In this document: positions 1-6,082 of the stretch, piece by piece | How positions within the stretch are numbered: the stretch's first letter is position 1 | Layout of the letters: each line of letters begins with the position of its first letter | Assembly: GCA_947629295.1 (NCBI GenBank) | Contig: CANRDH010000068.1 | Location: 1 to 7,931, forward strand | Origin: an uncultured Clostridia bacterium | GTDB taxonomy: Bacteria; Bacillota; Clostridia; Oscillospirales; Acutalibacteraceae | Direction of reading: 5' to 3' | DNA: 7,931 bases | Notes under the pieces: model-generated | The model's database searches: none | The model's input: the letters and a program-made list of their open reading frames with translations, nothing else | Told to the model about the DNA's origin: nothing | Position numbers and translations under genes: made by a program

Positions 1-1331
1 ACATGCCCCGTTCTCGGGAACATATCCACCGGAACAGCTTTCCTTGCAGAGTAACCCTTTTCCTTAAAAATAGCCAAATCCCTTGCAAGAGTAGCGGGGT
101 CGCAGGAAACATATACAATTCTATCCGGCAGCATTTCAGAAACAACGGAAATCAGTTCACTGCCGCAGCCCTTTCTTGGTGGGTCAAGTATAATACAATC
201 AGGTCGAACGCCTTCATCATAAAGTAACCTTGCTGCCTCAATAGCGTCGGAACATATAAAACGTGCATTTTCTATACCGTTAATTTCTGCATTTTCCCTT
301 GCATCCTCTATTGCCTGAGGTACAATTTCAACTCCAATGAGGTTTTTTACCCTCGAAGCCATAGAAAGACCTATAGTGCCTGTTCCGCAATACATATCAA
401 GAAGGGTTTCATTTGATTTAAGACCCGCAAAATCCGCAGCAATACCATAAAGCTTTTCAGCAGCATCCCTGTTTACCTGATAAAAAGCCAGAGGTGATAT
501 TCTGAATTTCAAGCCGCAGAGTTCATCGGTAATATATCCGTCACCATAGAGATTTCTGCATTTTTTGCCCGTTATTACATTAGTCTTTTCTCTGTTGATA
601 TTAAGCACAACAGTTTCAAGCTCCGGCAGCTCATCCCTAAGAAGTTCAACAAGGTTTTCTTCATCTTTAAGTCTGTCCGAATTGGCTATAATGCAAACCA
701 TAAGCTCGCTTGTTTTTTTTGAATAACGCAAATATAGATGTCGGAGTACGCCTTTATGAATTGCCTCATCATATACCGACTCACCTGACCTGTCTGCCCA
801 TTTCAAAAAAACCTCAATAGCCTTGTTAAAGGATTCAGACTGCAATGGACAATAATCGAGAGGTATCACCCTATGACTCCTCGAAGCAAAAAAGCCCACC
901 CTGATTCTCCCATCGGGATCTCGGGTAATCGGAAGCTGAGCCTTATTTCTGTATGCACTGCATAACGGAGACGGAACAATATCGCCGATAATATTTCCGT
1001 CAATTCCCCCTATCCTTGTCAGTGCATCATATACCCTTTTTTGCTTGAAGATAAGCTCAGCGGAATAATCAATATGTCTGAAAACACATCCTCCGCATTT
1101 ACGGAATATGCTGCAATCCTCGGCAATTCTGTTATCAGACGGTTTAATTATTTTTTCAAGCCTGCCAAATGCGTAACTCTTTCCCACCTTAACAATCTTA
1201 ATTTCTGCAATATCACCGACAGCGGTATTGGGAACGAATACCGCCATACCGTTTATTTTAAATACACCGCTGCCATCAGATGTATAATCAACCGCCTCAC
1301 CCATATATATTTGGTTTTTTCCTAATTTCAC
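1..1331 (-). CDS. rlmD: 23S rRNA (uracil-C5)-methyltransferase, RlmD/RumA family, 3' end cut by window edge
   Basis: This gene encodes a SAM-dependent RNA methyltransferase that makes 5-methyluridine in 23S rRNA (U1939 in E. coli RlmD). About 443 codons are visible, and the reading ends in DMFPRTGH, so only a few C-terminal residues are missing. The N-terminal ~60 residues look like a TRAM domain. The Fe-S cluster cysteines are C73, C79 and C82 (CX5CX2C), with C161 as the fourth. The catalytic half shows FYQVN (283-287), the SAM loop LDMYCGTGTIGLSMA (311-325), DPPRKGC (383-389) and YVSCDPATLARDL, in which C410 is the expected nucleophile. I chose the GTG at 1331-1329 because GGGGTG lies about 7 nt upstream. 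An in-frame ATG at 1346 would lie only about 8 nt from the predicted transcript start and has no ribosome site; an ATG at 1304 is also possible. Family assignment is firm. Clostridia often carry several RlmD/RlmCD-like paralogues, so the exact target uridine is less sure. Confidence 0.93.
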   Translation of the reverse strand, partial: MKLGKNQIYMGEAVDYTSDGSGVFKINGMAVFVPNTAVGDIAEIKIVKVGKSYAFGRLEKIIKPSDNRIAEDCSIFRKCGGCVFRHIDYSAELIFKQKRVYDALTRIGGIDGNIIGDIVPSPLCSAYRNKAQLPITRDPDGRIRVGFFASRSHRVIPLDYCPLQSESFNKAIEVFLKWADRSGESVYDEAIHKGVLRHLYLRYSKKTSELMVCIIANSDRLKDEENLVELLRDELPELETVVLNINREKTNVITGKKCRNLYGDGYITDELCGLKFRISPLAFYQVNRDAAEKLYGIAADFAGLKSNETLLDMYCGTGTIGLSMASRVKNLIGVEIVPQAIEDARENAEINGIENARFICSDAIEAARLLYDEGVRPDCIILDPPRKGCGSELISVVSEMLPDRIVYVSCDPATLARDLAIFKEKGYSARKAVPVDMFPRTGH

Positions 1332-1360
1332 AAAAAAACACCCCATTTTGCTATGTTTCT

Positions 1361-1389
1361 ATAATACACCACCCATATCCAAAAATCAA
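1361..1389 (-). promoter_or_regulatory. Promoter of the rRNA methyltransferase gene
   Basis: On the minus strand a -35 TTGATT (1389-1384) and a -10 TATTAT (1366-1361) are separated by exactly 17 nt. The predicted transcript start near 1354 gives a short leader to the GTG at 1331, which supports that start over the ATG at 1346. The promoter lies back to back with the sigma-gene promoter. Confidence 0.6.
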
Positions 1390-1398
1390 GAAAAACAG

Positions 1399-1427
1399 TT
1401 GCTTCAAAGCGGAATATATAATATAAT
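1399..1427 (+). promoter_or_regulatory. Candidate promoter of the ECF sigma gene
   Basis: A -35 TTGCTT (1399-1404) and a perfect -10 TATAAT (1422-1427) are 17 nt apart. This would give a leader of about 110 nt before the sigma gene. A weaker alternative nearer the gene is TTGTAT (1481-1486), 18 nt, TATTAT (1505-1510). I see no clear ECF-type GGAAC/CGTC promoter, so autoregulation is not supported by the sequence. Confidence 0.5.
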
Positions 1428-1545
1428 GAGTAGATAAAAGGGCAAGTATATCACTACAAAAAAACCAAAATTTGACTATTTTGTATCTTTTTGTCGGTCA
1501 GGCGTATTATTATGACGGATTTGTATATACGGATGGTGATAAAAT

Positions 1546-2058
1546 ATGCTGATGCTTTGTCTTGCTGCTATTAACAGTGATAATGACAAACTTACCTTTG
1601 AAAAAATTTATTATCAAAATAAAGATATAATGTATAACTGTGCCTATTCAATTCTCAAGGATACCTCATCGGCTGAGGATGCAGTACAGGATTCTTTTTT
1701 ATCTCTTGCAAGAAATTTTGAAAAAACACATTCTATGAACGGTAACCAAATACGCAGTTATCTGATTATTACCGTAAGAAATGCCTCATATAAGATTTAC
1801 AATAAACGAAAAAGAGAAATTAGTACCGAAGATGTATATCAGGAAGAGGAGGATATATCGGATTTATCCGTTGACACCGAAAATAAGGAACTCCGTGACA
1901 GACTGTTCGGGATGATAAAGGCTCTTGATAAAAAATACGGTGATGTAATAATCCTGAAATACTACTGTGATATGCATGACAAAGATATTGCAGCCTCACT
2001 CAGTATAAGCGTAGAAAATGTTAAGATTCGCCTGCACAGGGCTAAAATAATGTTATGA
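1546..2058 (+). CDS. RNA polymerase sigma factor, ECF / sigma-70 family
   Basis: This 170-residue protein has the two-domain layout of an ECF sigma factor, which directs RNA polymerase to a small set of promoters. Region 2 spans about residues 17-85, from FEKIY through MYNCAYSILKD and AEDAVQDSFLSLARNF to the RSYLIITVRNA helix and the basic NKRKR. An acidic linker (about 92-113, rich in E and D) leads to region 4 at about 118-168, whose helix-turn-helix is visible as DKDIAASLSISVENVKIRLHRAK. GGTGAT (1535-1540) matches the anti-Shine-Dalgarno and lies 5 nt before the ATG at 1546; the ATG at 1552 is a possible alternative. The protein stops almost directly after RLHRAK, where relatives usually carry a further short helix. 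No anti-sigma gene follows before the terminator at 2143, and the left neighbour is an rRNA methyltransferase, so neither the signal nor the regulon can be read from context. It may be an orphan sigma or regulate a distant locus. Confidence 0.87.
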   Translation: MLMLCLAAINSDNDKLTFEKIYYQNKDIMYNCAYSILKDTSSAEDAVQDSFLSLARNFEKTHSMNGNQIRSYLIITVRNASYKIYNKRKREISTEDVYQEEEDISDLSVDTENKELRDRLFGMIKALDKKYGDVIILKYYCDMHDKDIAASLSISVENVKIRLHRAKIML

Positions 2059-2142
2059 CTCAATAGGTACTTATAAAACAGGACAAATCCCGGAAGTTTT
2101 TACCAGCTTTGAAAATATTCTGGAATGATTGTGTTTTCTATT

Positions 2143-2177
2143 CAGAGTACGGTCTTCTATAAGTACTCTGTTTTTTT
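2143..2177 (+). terminator. Rho-independent terminator of the sigma gene
   Basis: A perfect 8-bp stem, CAGAGTAC (2143-2150) with GTACTCTG (2163-2170), encloses a 12-nt loop and is followed by seven T (2171-2177). The 84 bases between the sigma stop codon and this hairpin show no convincing gene. The terminator separates the sigma gene from bioY, whose control region begins 3 bases later. Confidence 0.85.
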
Positions 2178-2179
2178 AG

Positions 2180-2214
2180 ATTGTCAACATAATTTAAAAT
2201 ATATAGTTGACAAT
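2180..2214. promoter_or_regulatory. BirA-like biotin operator, site 1
   Basis: ATTGTCAAC (2180-2188) and its exact reverse complement GTTGACAAT (2206-2214) are separated by 17 nt. This matches the BirA operator architecture known from biotin genes: two inverted half-sites related to TTGTAAAC/TTGTTAAC at this spacing. The right arm contains the -35 hexamer TTGACA of the bioY promoter, so a bound dimer would block RNA polymerase. That biotinyl-AMP-loaded BirA binds here is inferred from this layout and from the bioY gene downstream. Confidence 0.72.
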
Positions 2215-2235
2215 TAATTTTAAATGCATTATAAT
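2207..2235 (+). promoter_or_regulatory. bioY promoter, full consensus
   Basis: TTGACA (2207-2212), a 17-nt spacer and TATAAT (2230-2235) match the housekeeping sigma consensus at every position. The predicted start near 2242 gives a leader of about 100 nt that contains the second BirA-like site. A promoter this strong suggests high transcription when it is not repressed. Confidence 0.85.
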
Positions 2236-2272
2236 ATTGAATGTCAGGTTTGCGCCTAATTTTTTTAATACG

Positions 2273-2307
2273 ATTGTCAACTTGTTTTTCGATGTACGAT
2301 TGACAAT
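2273..2307. promoter_or_regulatory. BirA-like biotin operator, site 2, in the bioY leader
   Basis: ATTGTCAAC (2273-2281) is paired with ATTGACAAT (2299-2307), again at exactly 17 nt. One base differs from the perfect palindrome of site 1. It lies 93 bp downstream of site 1 and inside the transcribed leader, so it could act as a roadblock or support looping or cooperative binding. The right arm runs on into the 10-bp palindrome GACAATTGTC (2302-2311). Confidence 0.65.
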
Positions 2308-2345
2308 TGTCTGCGCAATGGCAGAATCAGGAAAGGTATGATAAT

Positions 2346-2927
2346 ATGAACGAGACAAAAGAAAACATAAAGGAAAACAATAATAAGCGTCGCCAATTGC
2401 TTACGGATAGTATATATATTGCTATGTTCGCCGCAATTATCGCAATATGTGCACAGATAAGACTTCAAATCGGTCCGGTACCATTTACATTGCAGACCCT
2501 CGGGGTATTCCTTTCAAGCGGTCTGCTCGGAGCCAGAAGGGGAACCATAAGCGTGCTTGTTTATATACTTCTGGGTATTGTCGGGCTGCCTGTATTCAAT
2601 GGATTTTCAGGAGGCTTCGGTGTCCTGTTCGGTGTTACAGGAGGATATATAATCGGATTTATATTTACTGCTGTTGTTGTGGGGCTTGCGTCGGATTTCT
2701 TTAAGAAAAAAATAGGCGCTTTAATAGTCGGTATGGTTATCGGGGATTTACTTTGTTATGCCTTTGGTACGGCATGGTTTATATTTGTAATGAACAATCA
2801 AGGCAATCCGACAGGCATTGCAGCAGCGCTTTCAAACTGCGTAATACCGTTCCTGATACCCGATGCTGCAAAAATTACTGTATCCGTTATCCTCATAAAC
2901 CGCCTTAATAAAATAGTAAAGATTTAG
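2346..2927 (+). CDS. bioY: Biotin transporter BioY, substrate-binding (S) component
   Basis: This 193-residue hydrophobic protein is the biotin-binding membrane subunit of an energy-coupling factor transporter. The family signature is clear: a charged N-terminus, a first helix with DSIYIAMFAAIIAICAQI (about 20-37), then IGPVPFTLQTLGVFLSSGLLGARRG (about 41-65), followed by glycine-rich helices (GGFGVLFGVTGGYIIGF) and the later IGDLLCYAFGTAWF and IPDAAKITV segments; length is normal for BioY. The ATG at 2346 has AGGAAAGG (2329-2336) 9 nt upstream. An in-frame TTG at 2307 would extend the protein by 13 residues but overlaps the operator and lacks a ribosome site. No ecfA or ecfT genes are adjacent, so it probably shares an energizing module encoded elsewhere (group II ECF). 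The two BirA-like sites upstream imply repression when biotin is plentiful. No biotin-synthesis gene is in the window, consistent with biotin scavenging. Confidence 0.95.
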   Translation: MNETKENIKENNNKRRQLLTDSIYIAMFAAIIAICAQIRLQIGPVPFTLQTLGVFLSSGLLGARRGTISVLVYILLGIVGLPVFNGFSGGFGVLFGVTGGYIIGFIFTAVVVGLASDFFKKKIGALIVGMVIGDLLCYAFGTAWFIFVMNNQGNPTGIAAALSNCVIPFLIPDAAKITVSVILINRLNKIVKI

Positions 2928-2933
2928 ACGCCT

Positions 2934-2979
2934 GCGATAATCCATTATCCGAATATGGATTATCGCTTATTTTTCTTTT
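2934..2979 (+). terminator. Rho-independent terminator of bioY
   Basis: A perfect 12-bp stem, GCGATAATCCAT (2934-2945) with ATGGATTATCGC (2955-2966), has a 9-nt loop and is followed by the T-rich tract at 2967-2979. It begins 7 bases after the bioY stop codon. The following bases to about 3100 are very AT-rich and show no gene. Confidence 0.88.
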
Positions 2980-3099
2980 CCGATATATTATTACACAAAT
3001 GTATTTTAATTAAGATACAAAATTTTTTATTTTTTTCAAAAATATACAAATTAGATATAATAAAATTCCGTTTTCGTCTTTTTTTGGCTTAAATAACTA

Positions 3100-3128
3100 T
3101 TTAAAATTGTAAATATTTATGTTATAAT
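3100..3128 (+). promoter_or_regulatory. Candidate promoter of the lipoprotein pair
   Basis: A perfect -10 TATAAT (3123-3128) lies 17 nt after a weak -35, TTTAAA (3100-3105). It is 39 bp before the first lipoprotein start. A second TATAAT at 3056-3061 has no recognisable -35. The -10 is convincing and the -35 is poor. Confidence 0.5.
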
Positions 3129-3166
3129 ATCGCAAAAATATAAAATATTTTTGGAGGATGTAAACT

Positions 3167-3571
3167 ATGAAGAAAAAATTTAAACTACTGTTTTCGATGC
3201 TTGCGGTTTTGGCGCTTGCTTTTTCGCTTGCTGCCTGTTCCCCTACAACATTGGAGGATTACCTCAACGAGTCGTCAAACACTGCCCAGCTTCAGGAAAT
3301 AGCTAATCAGCAATCTACGGATGAAATACAAGTATCCTTCCATGCAGATGGCAACAAACTTGTTTTTGAAGGCCGTTTCAAGATTGCGGTTGACGATTCA
3401 ATTAAATCTGCGCTTGAAGAAGTTTTAGATGGCGACGATGTTAAGCAGACATATGAAAGCATTGCAAAGGAATTCAGAAACGAATTGCACATTAACGATA
3501 TAACCGTTGAAGTAGTATACAAGGATACAAACGGAACTGTTCTTGCTCAGAGGGAGTACAATCCCAGCTAA
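3167..3571 (+). CDS. Small secreted lipoprotein, single DUF4854-like domain
   Basis: This 134-residue protein of unknown function is predicted to be anchored to the outer face of the membrane. It has a textbook lipoprotein signal: MKKKFK, a hydrophobic stretch (7-20) and the lipobox LAAC with the lipidated cysteine at residue 24. The mature part (about 27-131) starts with TLEDYL, runs through a beta-type segment (IQVSFHADGNKLVFEGRF), a helix (about 78-105), and ends with ITVEVVYKDTNGTVLAQREY. From memory this pattern matches the clostridial family DUF4854; a profile search would be needed to confirm it. GGAGG (3153-3157) lies 9 nt before the ATG. The next gene follows after 43 nt without a terminator and carries two copies of the same domain, so the pair is probably an operon. 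No catalytic motif is visible, so a ligand-binding or surface role is possible but untested. Confidence 0.85.
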   Translation: MKKKFKLLFSMLAVLALAFSLAACSPTTLEDYLNESSNTAQLQEIANQQSTDEIQVSFHADGNKLVFEGRFKIAVDDSIKSALEEVLDGDDVKQTYESIAKEFRNELHINDITVEVVYKDTNGTVLAQREYNPS

Positions 3572-3614
3572 TGTAAACAAATTAAATCAGAAATAAATAT
3601 CAGGATGGATGTCG

Positions 3615-4547
3615 ATGAAAAAAATATACAAAATTCTGACAGTATGCTCCGCAGCGATATTGATCGTCCTTTGCTTCGGAGCGTGCAAAAATGACGGCAA
3701 TAATGAAAGCTCGAAAACCTCCGGACAGTCCTCGGTATCTCAAAAATCCGATGAGGACAGCAGCGAACCGGAAAGCTCCGAATCCGAACCCGGCGAGGAA
3801 TCAAGCAAATCCTCAGTTTCTGCAACTCCCGGCTCATTGAGAGAGGCATTTGAAAACGAGACATACAAGTCGCAGCTTGACAGTATGCTTGATTCTCTCT
3901 CCAACGATAGCGTAGAAGCTGAGATGTCACTTGTTGACGACTCAACCGTTGCGCTTACCTGCACATTTACAGAGTATATTGAGAGCGCGGAAATGTATGC
4001 TGATGAGTTAGCAACTTCAACCGATGCAGTAAAAGCAAATTTTATAAACTTTATCAAGCAGATAGAAACGTCTTTTGATATGGAAGGAGTTTCTCTCATC
4101 ATTAGGTACAACAATTCCGACGGCACTACGATTTATGAGAAGACATATACAAGTGCAGATGACGATGATGACAATTACGATATCAGTGATGTAAATACAA
4201 GCTCATACAGCGGAATTAAAATAGCCACGCTTGATGAGCTTATGAATCAGTCTTATATGCAGGATATGATTGACTCTCAGATTGAGCAGTATCAAACTCA
4301 GGGTATTAATGCAGATGTTTATGTTGAGGACGAGACTAAGCTTGTATATGAATGTATGTATGATACCGTTGTCACTGAGGAACAGGCTGAGCAGCTGGAG
4401 GAAATGCTGGAGAGTATGTCGTCCACATATGAAGGCATCGCAAACAGTATTCAGCAATATATTGAACAACCGGGCATAAGCGTTATTGTACGTTTCAAAG
4501 ACGGCAACGGAGACGTTATTGCTGAGAAGGAGTATTTCCAATCATAA
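3615..4547 (+). CDS. Secreted lipoprotein with two tandem DUF4854-like domains
   Basis: This 310-residue predicted lipoprotein of unknown function has a signal MKKIYKILTVCSAAILIVLC, then FGAC with the lipidated cysteine at residue 24. A Ser/Glu/Asp-rich low-complexity spacer (about 25-71) would hold the domains away from the membrane. Domain 1 (about 72-180) ends in VSLIIRYNNSDGTTIYEKTY. An acidic linker with five consecutive Asp (182-186) follows. Domain 2 (about 203-310) starts with TLDELM and ends in ISVIVRFKDGNGDVIAEKEY. Both endings align with the end of the upstream lipoprotein. I chose the ATG at 3615 because AGGATGG (3602-3608) lies 6 nt before it; an ATG at 3609 would add two residues but crowds the ribosome site. 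The phenylalanine at -3 of the lipobox is a mild departure from the usual Leu/Val/Ile. The gene is probably co-transcribed with its neighbour and ends before the hairpins at 4560-4623. Confidence 0.85.
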   Translation: MKKIYKILTVCSAAILIVLCFGACKNDGNNESSKTSGQSSVSQKSDEDSSEPESSESEPGEESSKSSVSATPGSLREAFENETYKSQLDSMLDSLSNDSVEAEMSLVDDSTVALTCTFTEYIESAEMYADELATSTDAVKANFINFIKQIETSFDMEGVSLIIRYNNSDGTTIYEKTYTSADDDDDNYDISDVNTSSYSGIKIATLDELMNQSYMQDMIDSQIEQYQTQGINADVYVEDETKLVYECMYDTVVTEEQAEQLEEMLESMSSTYEGIANSIQQYIEQPGISVIVRFKDGNGDVIAEKEYFQS

Positions 4548-4559
4548 TGTAATACTTCA

Positions 4560-4583
4560 AAAGGAAGTCGGAAGACTTCCTTT
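4560..4583 (+). terminator. Hairpin after the lipoprotein pair, probable terminator
   Basis: A perfect 10-bp stem, AAAGGAAGTC (4560-4569) with GACTTCCTTT (4574-4583), closes a GGAA tetraloop 12 bases after the lipoprotein stop codon. On the plus strand only three T belong to the hairpin end and no further T run follows. On the minus strand the hairpin is followed by TTGA rather than a long run. Position supports termination of the operon; the short T tract makes it weak or bidirectional. Confidence 0.5.
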
Positions 4584-4593
4584 CAGTCTGTAG

Positions 4594-4623
4594 AAAAACC
4601 CCGTATTCAAGGAGAATACGGGG
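4594..4623 (-). terminator. Strong hairpin with a T run in the minus-strand direction
   Basis: CCCCGTATTC (4599-4608) pairs perfectly with GAATACGGGG (4614-4623) around a 5-nt loop. Read on the minus strand, the stem is followed at once by five T (4598-4594); read on the plus strand no T run follows. It therefore has the form of an intrinsic terminator for minus-strand transcription, although no minus-strand gene is visible to its right. It could stop antisense read-through into the lipoprotein genes, or act as a 3'-end stabilising hairpin for the plus-strand transcript. Confidence 0.5.
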
Positions 4624-4693
4624 TAAGATTATACCATCAGGGAATAATAGATTTCGAATATAGAGAAAAATAATATCTAACGGCTTTAAAATT

Positions 4694-4724
4694 AAAAAAA
4701 CCTACCCTTTTAGGTAGACTTTTT
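4694..4724 (+). terminator. Weak hairpin with T run in the leader of the membrane-protein gene
   Basis: CTACC (4702-4706) pairs with GGTAG (4713-4717), and after a 2-nt mismatch the flanking A run (4695-4699) pairs with the T run (4720-4724). It can be read as an interrupted terminator, either a last stop for upstream transcription or an attenuator in the leader of the gene at 4781. No convincing promoter between 4624 and 4690 decides between the two. Confidence 0.4.
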
Positions 4725-4764
4725 CGACAAGCCGAGGGAAACGTGATTTGTTTCCCTTTTGTCG
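4725..4764 (+). other. Leader hairpin just upstream of a ribosome site
   Basis: GGGAAAC (4736-4742) pairs with GTTTCCC (4750-4756), and outside it CGACAA (4725-4730) pairs with TTGTCG (4759-4764). The hairpin ends 4 bases before the GGAG ribosome site (4769-4772) of the membrane-protein gene. It may affect initiation or message stability; this is inference from position. It also argues against translation starting at the TTG inside it (4748). Confidence 0.5.
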
Positions 4765-4780
4765 GATTGGAGTTTTATAT

Positions 4781-5869
4781 ATGAAAGATAATCCATCAGA
4801 ACAGAGCTTTGAACGTAATTCATGTGGTGATCAGATACCCGAAACGGACAGTGAATTTAACATCAGCCCCAAACAGCTGAGAAAAAAGATTTTTGTGGAA
4901 GTTGTTTTAATTGCAATAATCGCAGCTTGCTTTAATGCAGTTTTTATAGCACTGATTGAAAATAATGTTTATAGGATTGAAATTTTTTCTTTAAGTGTTA
5001 ATGCTGATTTTGTTTTATTTTTGGGTGTTGTCATTTTTATTTTCTTTCTTGTCTTTTGTATTAAAAAACAAGATAAGATTATTTTAAAATCGTTGCTTTT
5101 ATTTAGTGTTTTCTCTTTTCTATGTGCGTTATCAGTTTTGATGAATAGTGAAATACTTTTTATTTTTGATATGGCGGTTACCTTTATTTTGGCTGTTATT
5201 GCGGTTCGGTCTTTTAACGGAATTCTCAAAAGGCTGTTTATTCCGTTTATGTCTGTTTTGTTTCTTTTGTCTTTTTTTAACGGATATTTGCAGTTGTTTG
5301 CAGATTATTCCGTTGATTTTTCCGCGGATTACTTTTATATCTCATCACGTCAGATAACTCAAAATAAAGATGATGTTCATCATTATTCTTCGGAATTTTA
5401 TTCAAGTGATTTTTTTGAAGAAACAGAGTTTGTCGGTGACTTATATATCATAAGTACTCATGAACAATTTGAAAGGCTTTTTTTGAACAATAACGGCAGT
5501 TATTTTTGGAATGCATCAAATGAAAATAAAAATGTTATAGGCAAATGTTTTGCTGATATGCTGAAAGAAACAGAAAAATATGATGAGGCGTTTTTTTCAG
5601 AATATGTTCTTATGCCTGTTTGTAAACTTTCAAGGTATTCAGATATAAGTGTTGAAATTGATAAAGTTTCTTTTAGGGAAACAAAAAGAATTGTTGAAGG
5701 TTTATGTTATGTCAGCCAAACAAGAGGAACGGAAAGCGACAATATAGAAACCGTTTGTATCTGTCTTATTCAAATGAAAAAAGCGGATATTCAAGGTCTT
5801 TTATCTCAAATTTCGAGAAAAAGCAATATGTTATCCGGCGGACAGGTTGCCATAACAGATGTATTTTAA
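4781..5869 (+). CDS. Membrane protein of unknown function: five predicted TM helices plus extracytoplasmic C-terminal domain
   Basis: I do not recognise this 362-residue protein. A polar N-terminus ending in KQLRKK is followed by five hydrophobic segments at about 37-60, 75-94, 99-121, 124-143 and 150-173. Positive charges (KKQDK after helix 2, RSFNGILKR after helix 4) put the N-terminus inside, so the last ~190 residues would face outside. That part contains a Tyr/Ser-rich stretch (about 175-210), then ISTHEQFERLF (224-234), YDEAFFSEYVLM (267-278), ISVEIDKVSF (289-298) and a final strand ending in LIQMKK. The order 'ydesFF...L...V' loosely recalls the PrcB_C-type domain; I hold this at low confidence. 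GGAG (4769-4772) is 8 nt before the ATG; an in-frame TTG at 4748 lies inside a hairpin and is rejected. The gene is strikingly T- and A-rich compared with the neighbouring M20 gene. No partner gene is adjacent. Confidence 0.78.
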   Translation: MKDNPSEQSFERNSCGDQIPETDSEFNISPKQLRKKIFVEVVLIAIIAACFNAVFIALIENNVYRIEIFSLSVNADFVLFLGVVIFIFFLVFCIKKQDKIILKSLLLFSVFSFLCALSVLMNSEILFIFDMAVTFILAVIAVRSFNGILKRLFIPFMSVLFLLSFFNGYLQLFADYSVDFSADYFYISSRQITQNKDDVHHYSSEFYSSDFFEETEFVGDLYIISTHEQFERLFLNNNGSYFWNASNENKNVIGKCFADMLKETEKYDEAFFSEYVLMPVCKLSRYSDISVEIDKVSFRETKRIVEGLCYVSQTRGTESDNIETVCICLIQMKKADIQGLLSQISRKSNMLSGGQVAITDVF

Positions 5870-6016
5870 TATTCCTATTATAAAAACATTTGGGTGCGAA
5901 GAAAGGGATACATATTATCCGAAACAAAAGATATATTTGGACTTGTCCGTAAAGCGGATGTAGATGATCTAATGTCGATGTTCCCCGTAACATACTTCTT
6001 TTCAAACAATGTCTGA
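5870..6016 (+). pseudogene. Possible gene remnant: 48-codon open stretch after the membrane-protein stop
   Basis: Directly after the TAA at 5867-5869 the same frame stays open for 48 codons to the TGA at 6014-6016. The translation reads like real protein in its later part: GYILSETKDIFGLVRKADVDD, then LMSMFPVTYFF and SNNV (each quoted separately, consecutive). It has no ATG start with a ribosome site; the only early start is a GTG at 5894. I do not recognise the family. It could be the 3' end of a gene whose front has been lost, or chance open sequence. From 6017 to 6080 I see no gene. Confidence 0.35.
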
Positions 6017-6082
6017 TAGTGGAGACATCTTGGAGTGACGGCTGCTTTTCCTGCCTGCATACAGATAATAAAACTGAGATAG

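Noticed and set aside
1041..1325. Plus-strand open frame of 94 codons over the start of the methyltransferase gene
   Set aside because: It lies opposite the TRAM and iron-sulfur region of RlmD, which is clearly the real coding strand.
2059..2142. Remnant of an anti-sigma gene after the sigma factor
   Set aside because: A short frame here (ending FTSFENILE) is too brief and has no membrane segment or family pattern, so no remnant can be supported.
2300..2327. Second bioY promoter with -35 TTGACA (2300-2305) and -10 CAGAAT (2322-2327)
   Set aside because: The -10 is poor and the transcript would start inside the ribosome site of bioY; the TTGACA is better explained as an arm of the second operator.
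3568..3945. Minus-strand open frame of 125 codons over the second lipoprotein
   Set aside because: It is antisense to a gene with a clear signal peptide, ribosome site and repeated domain; the translation is arginine-rich and motif-free.
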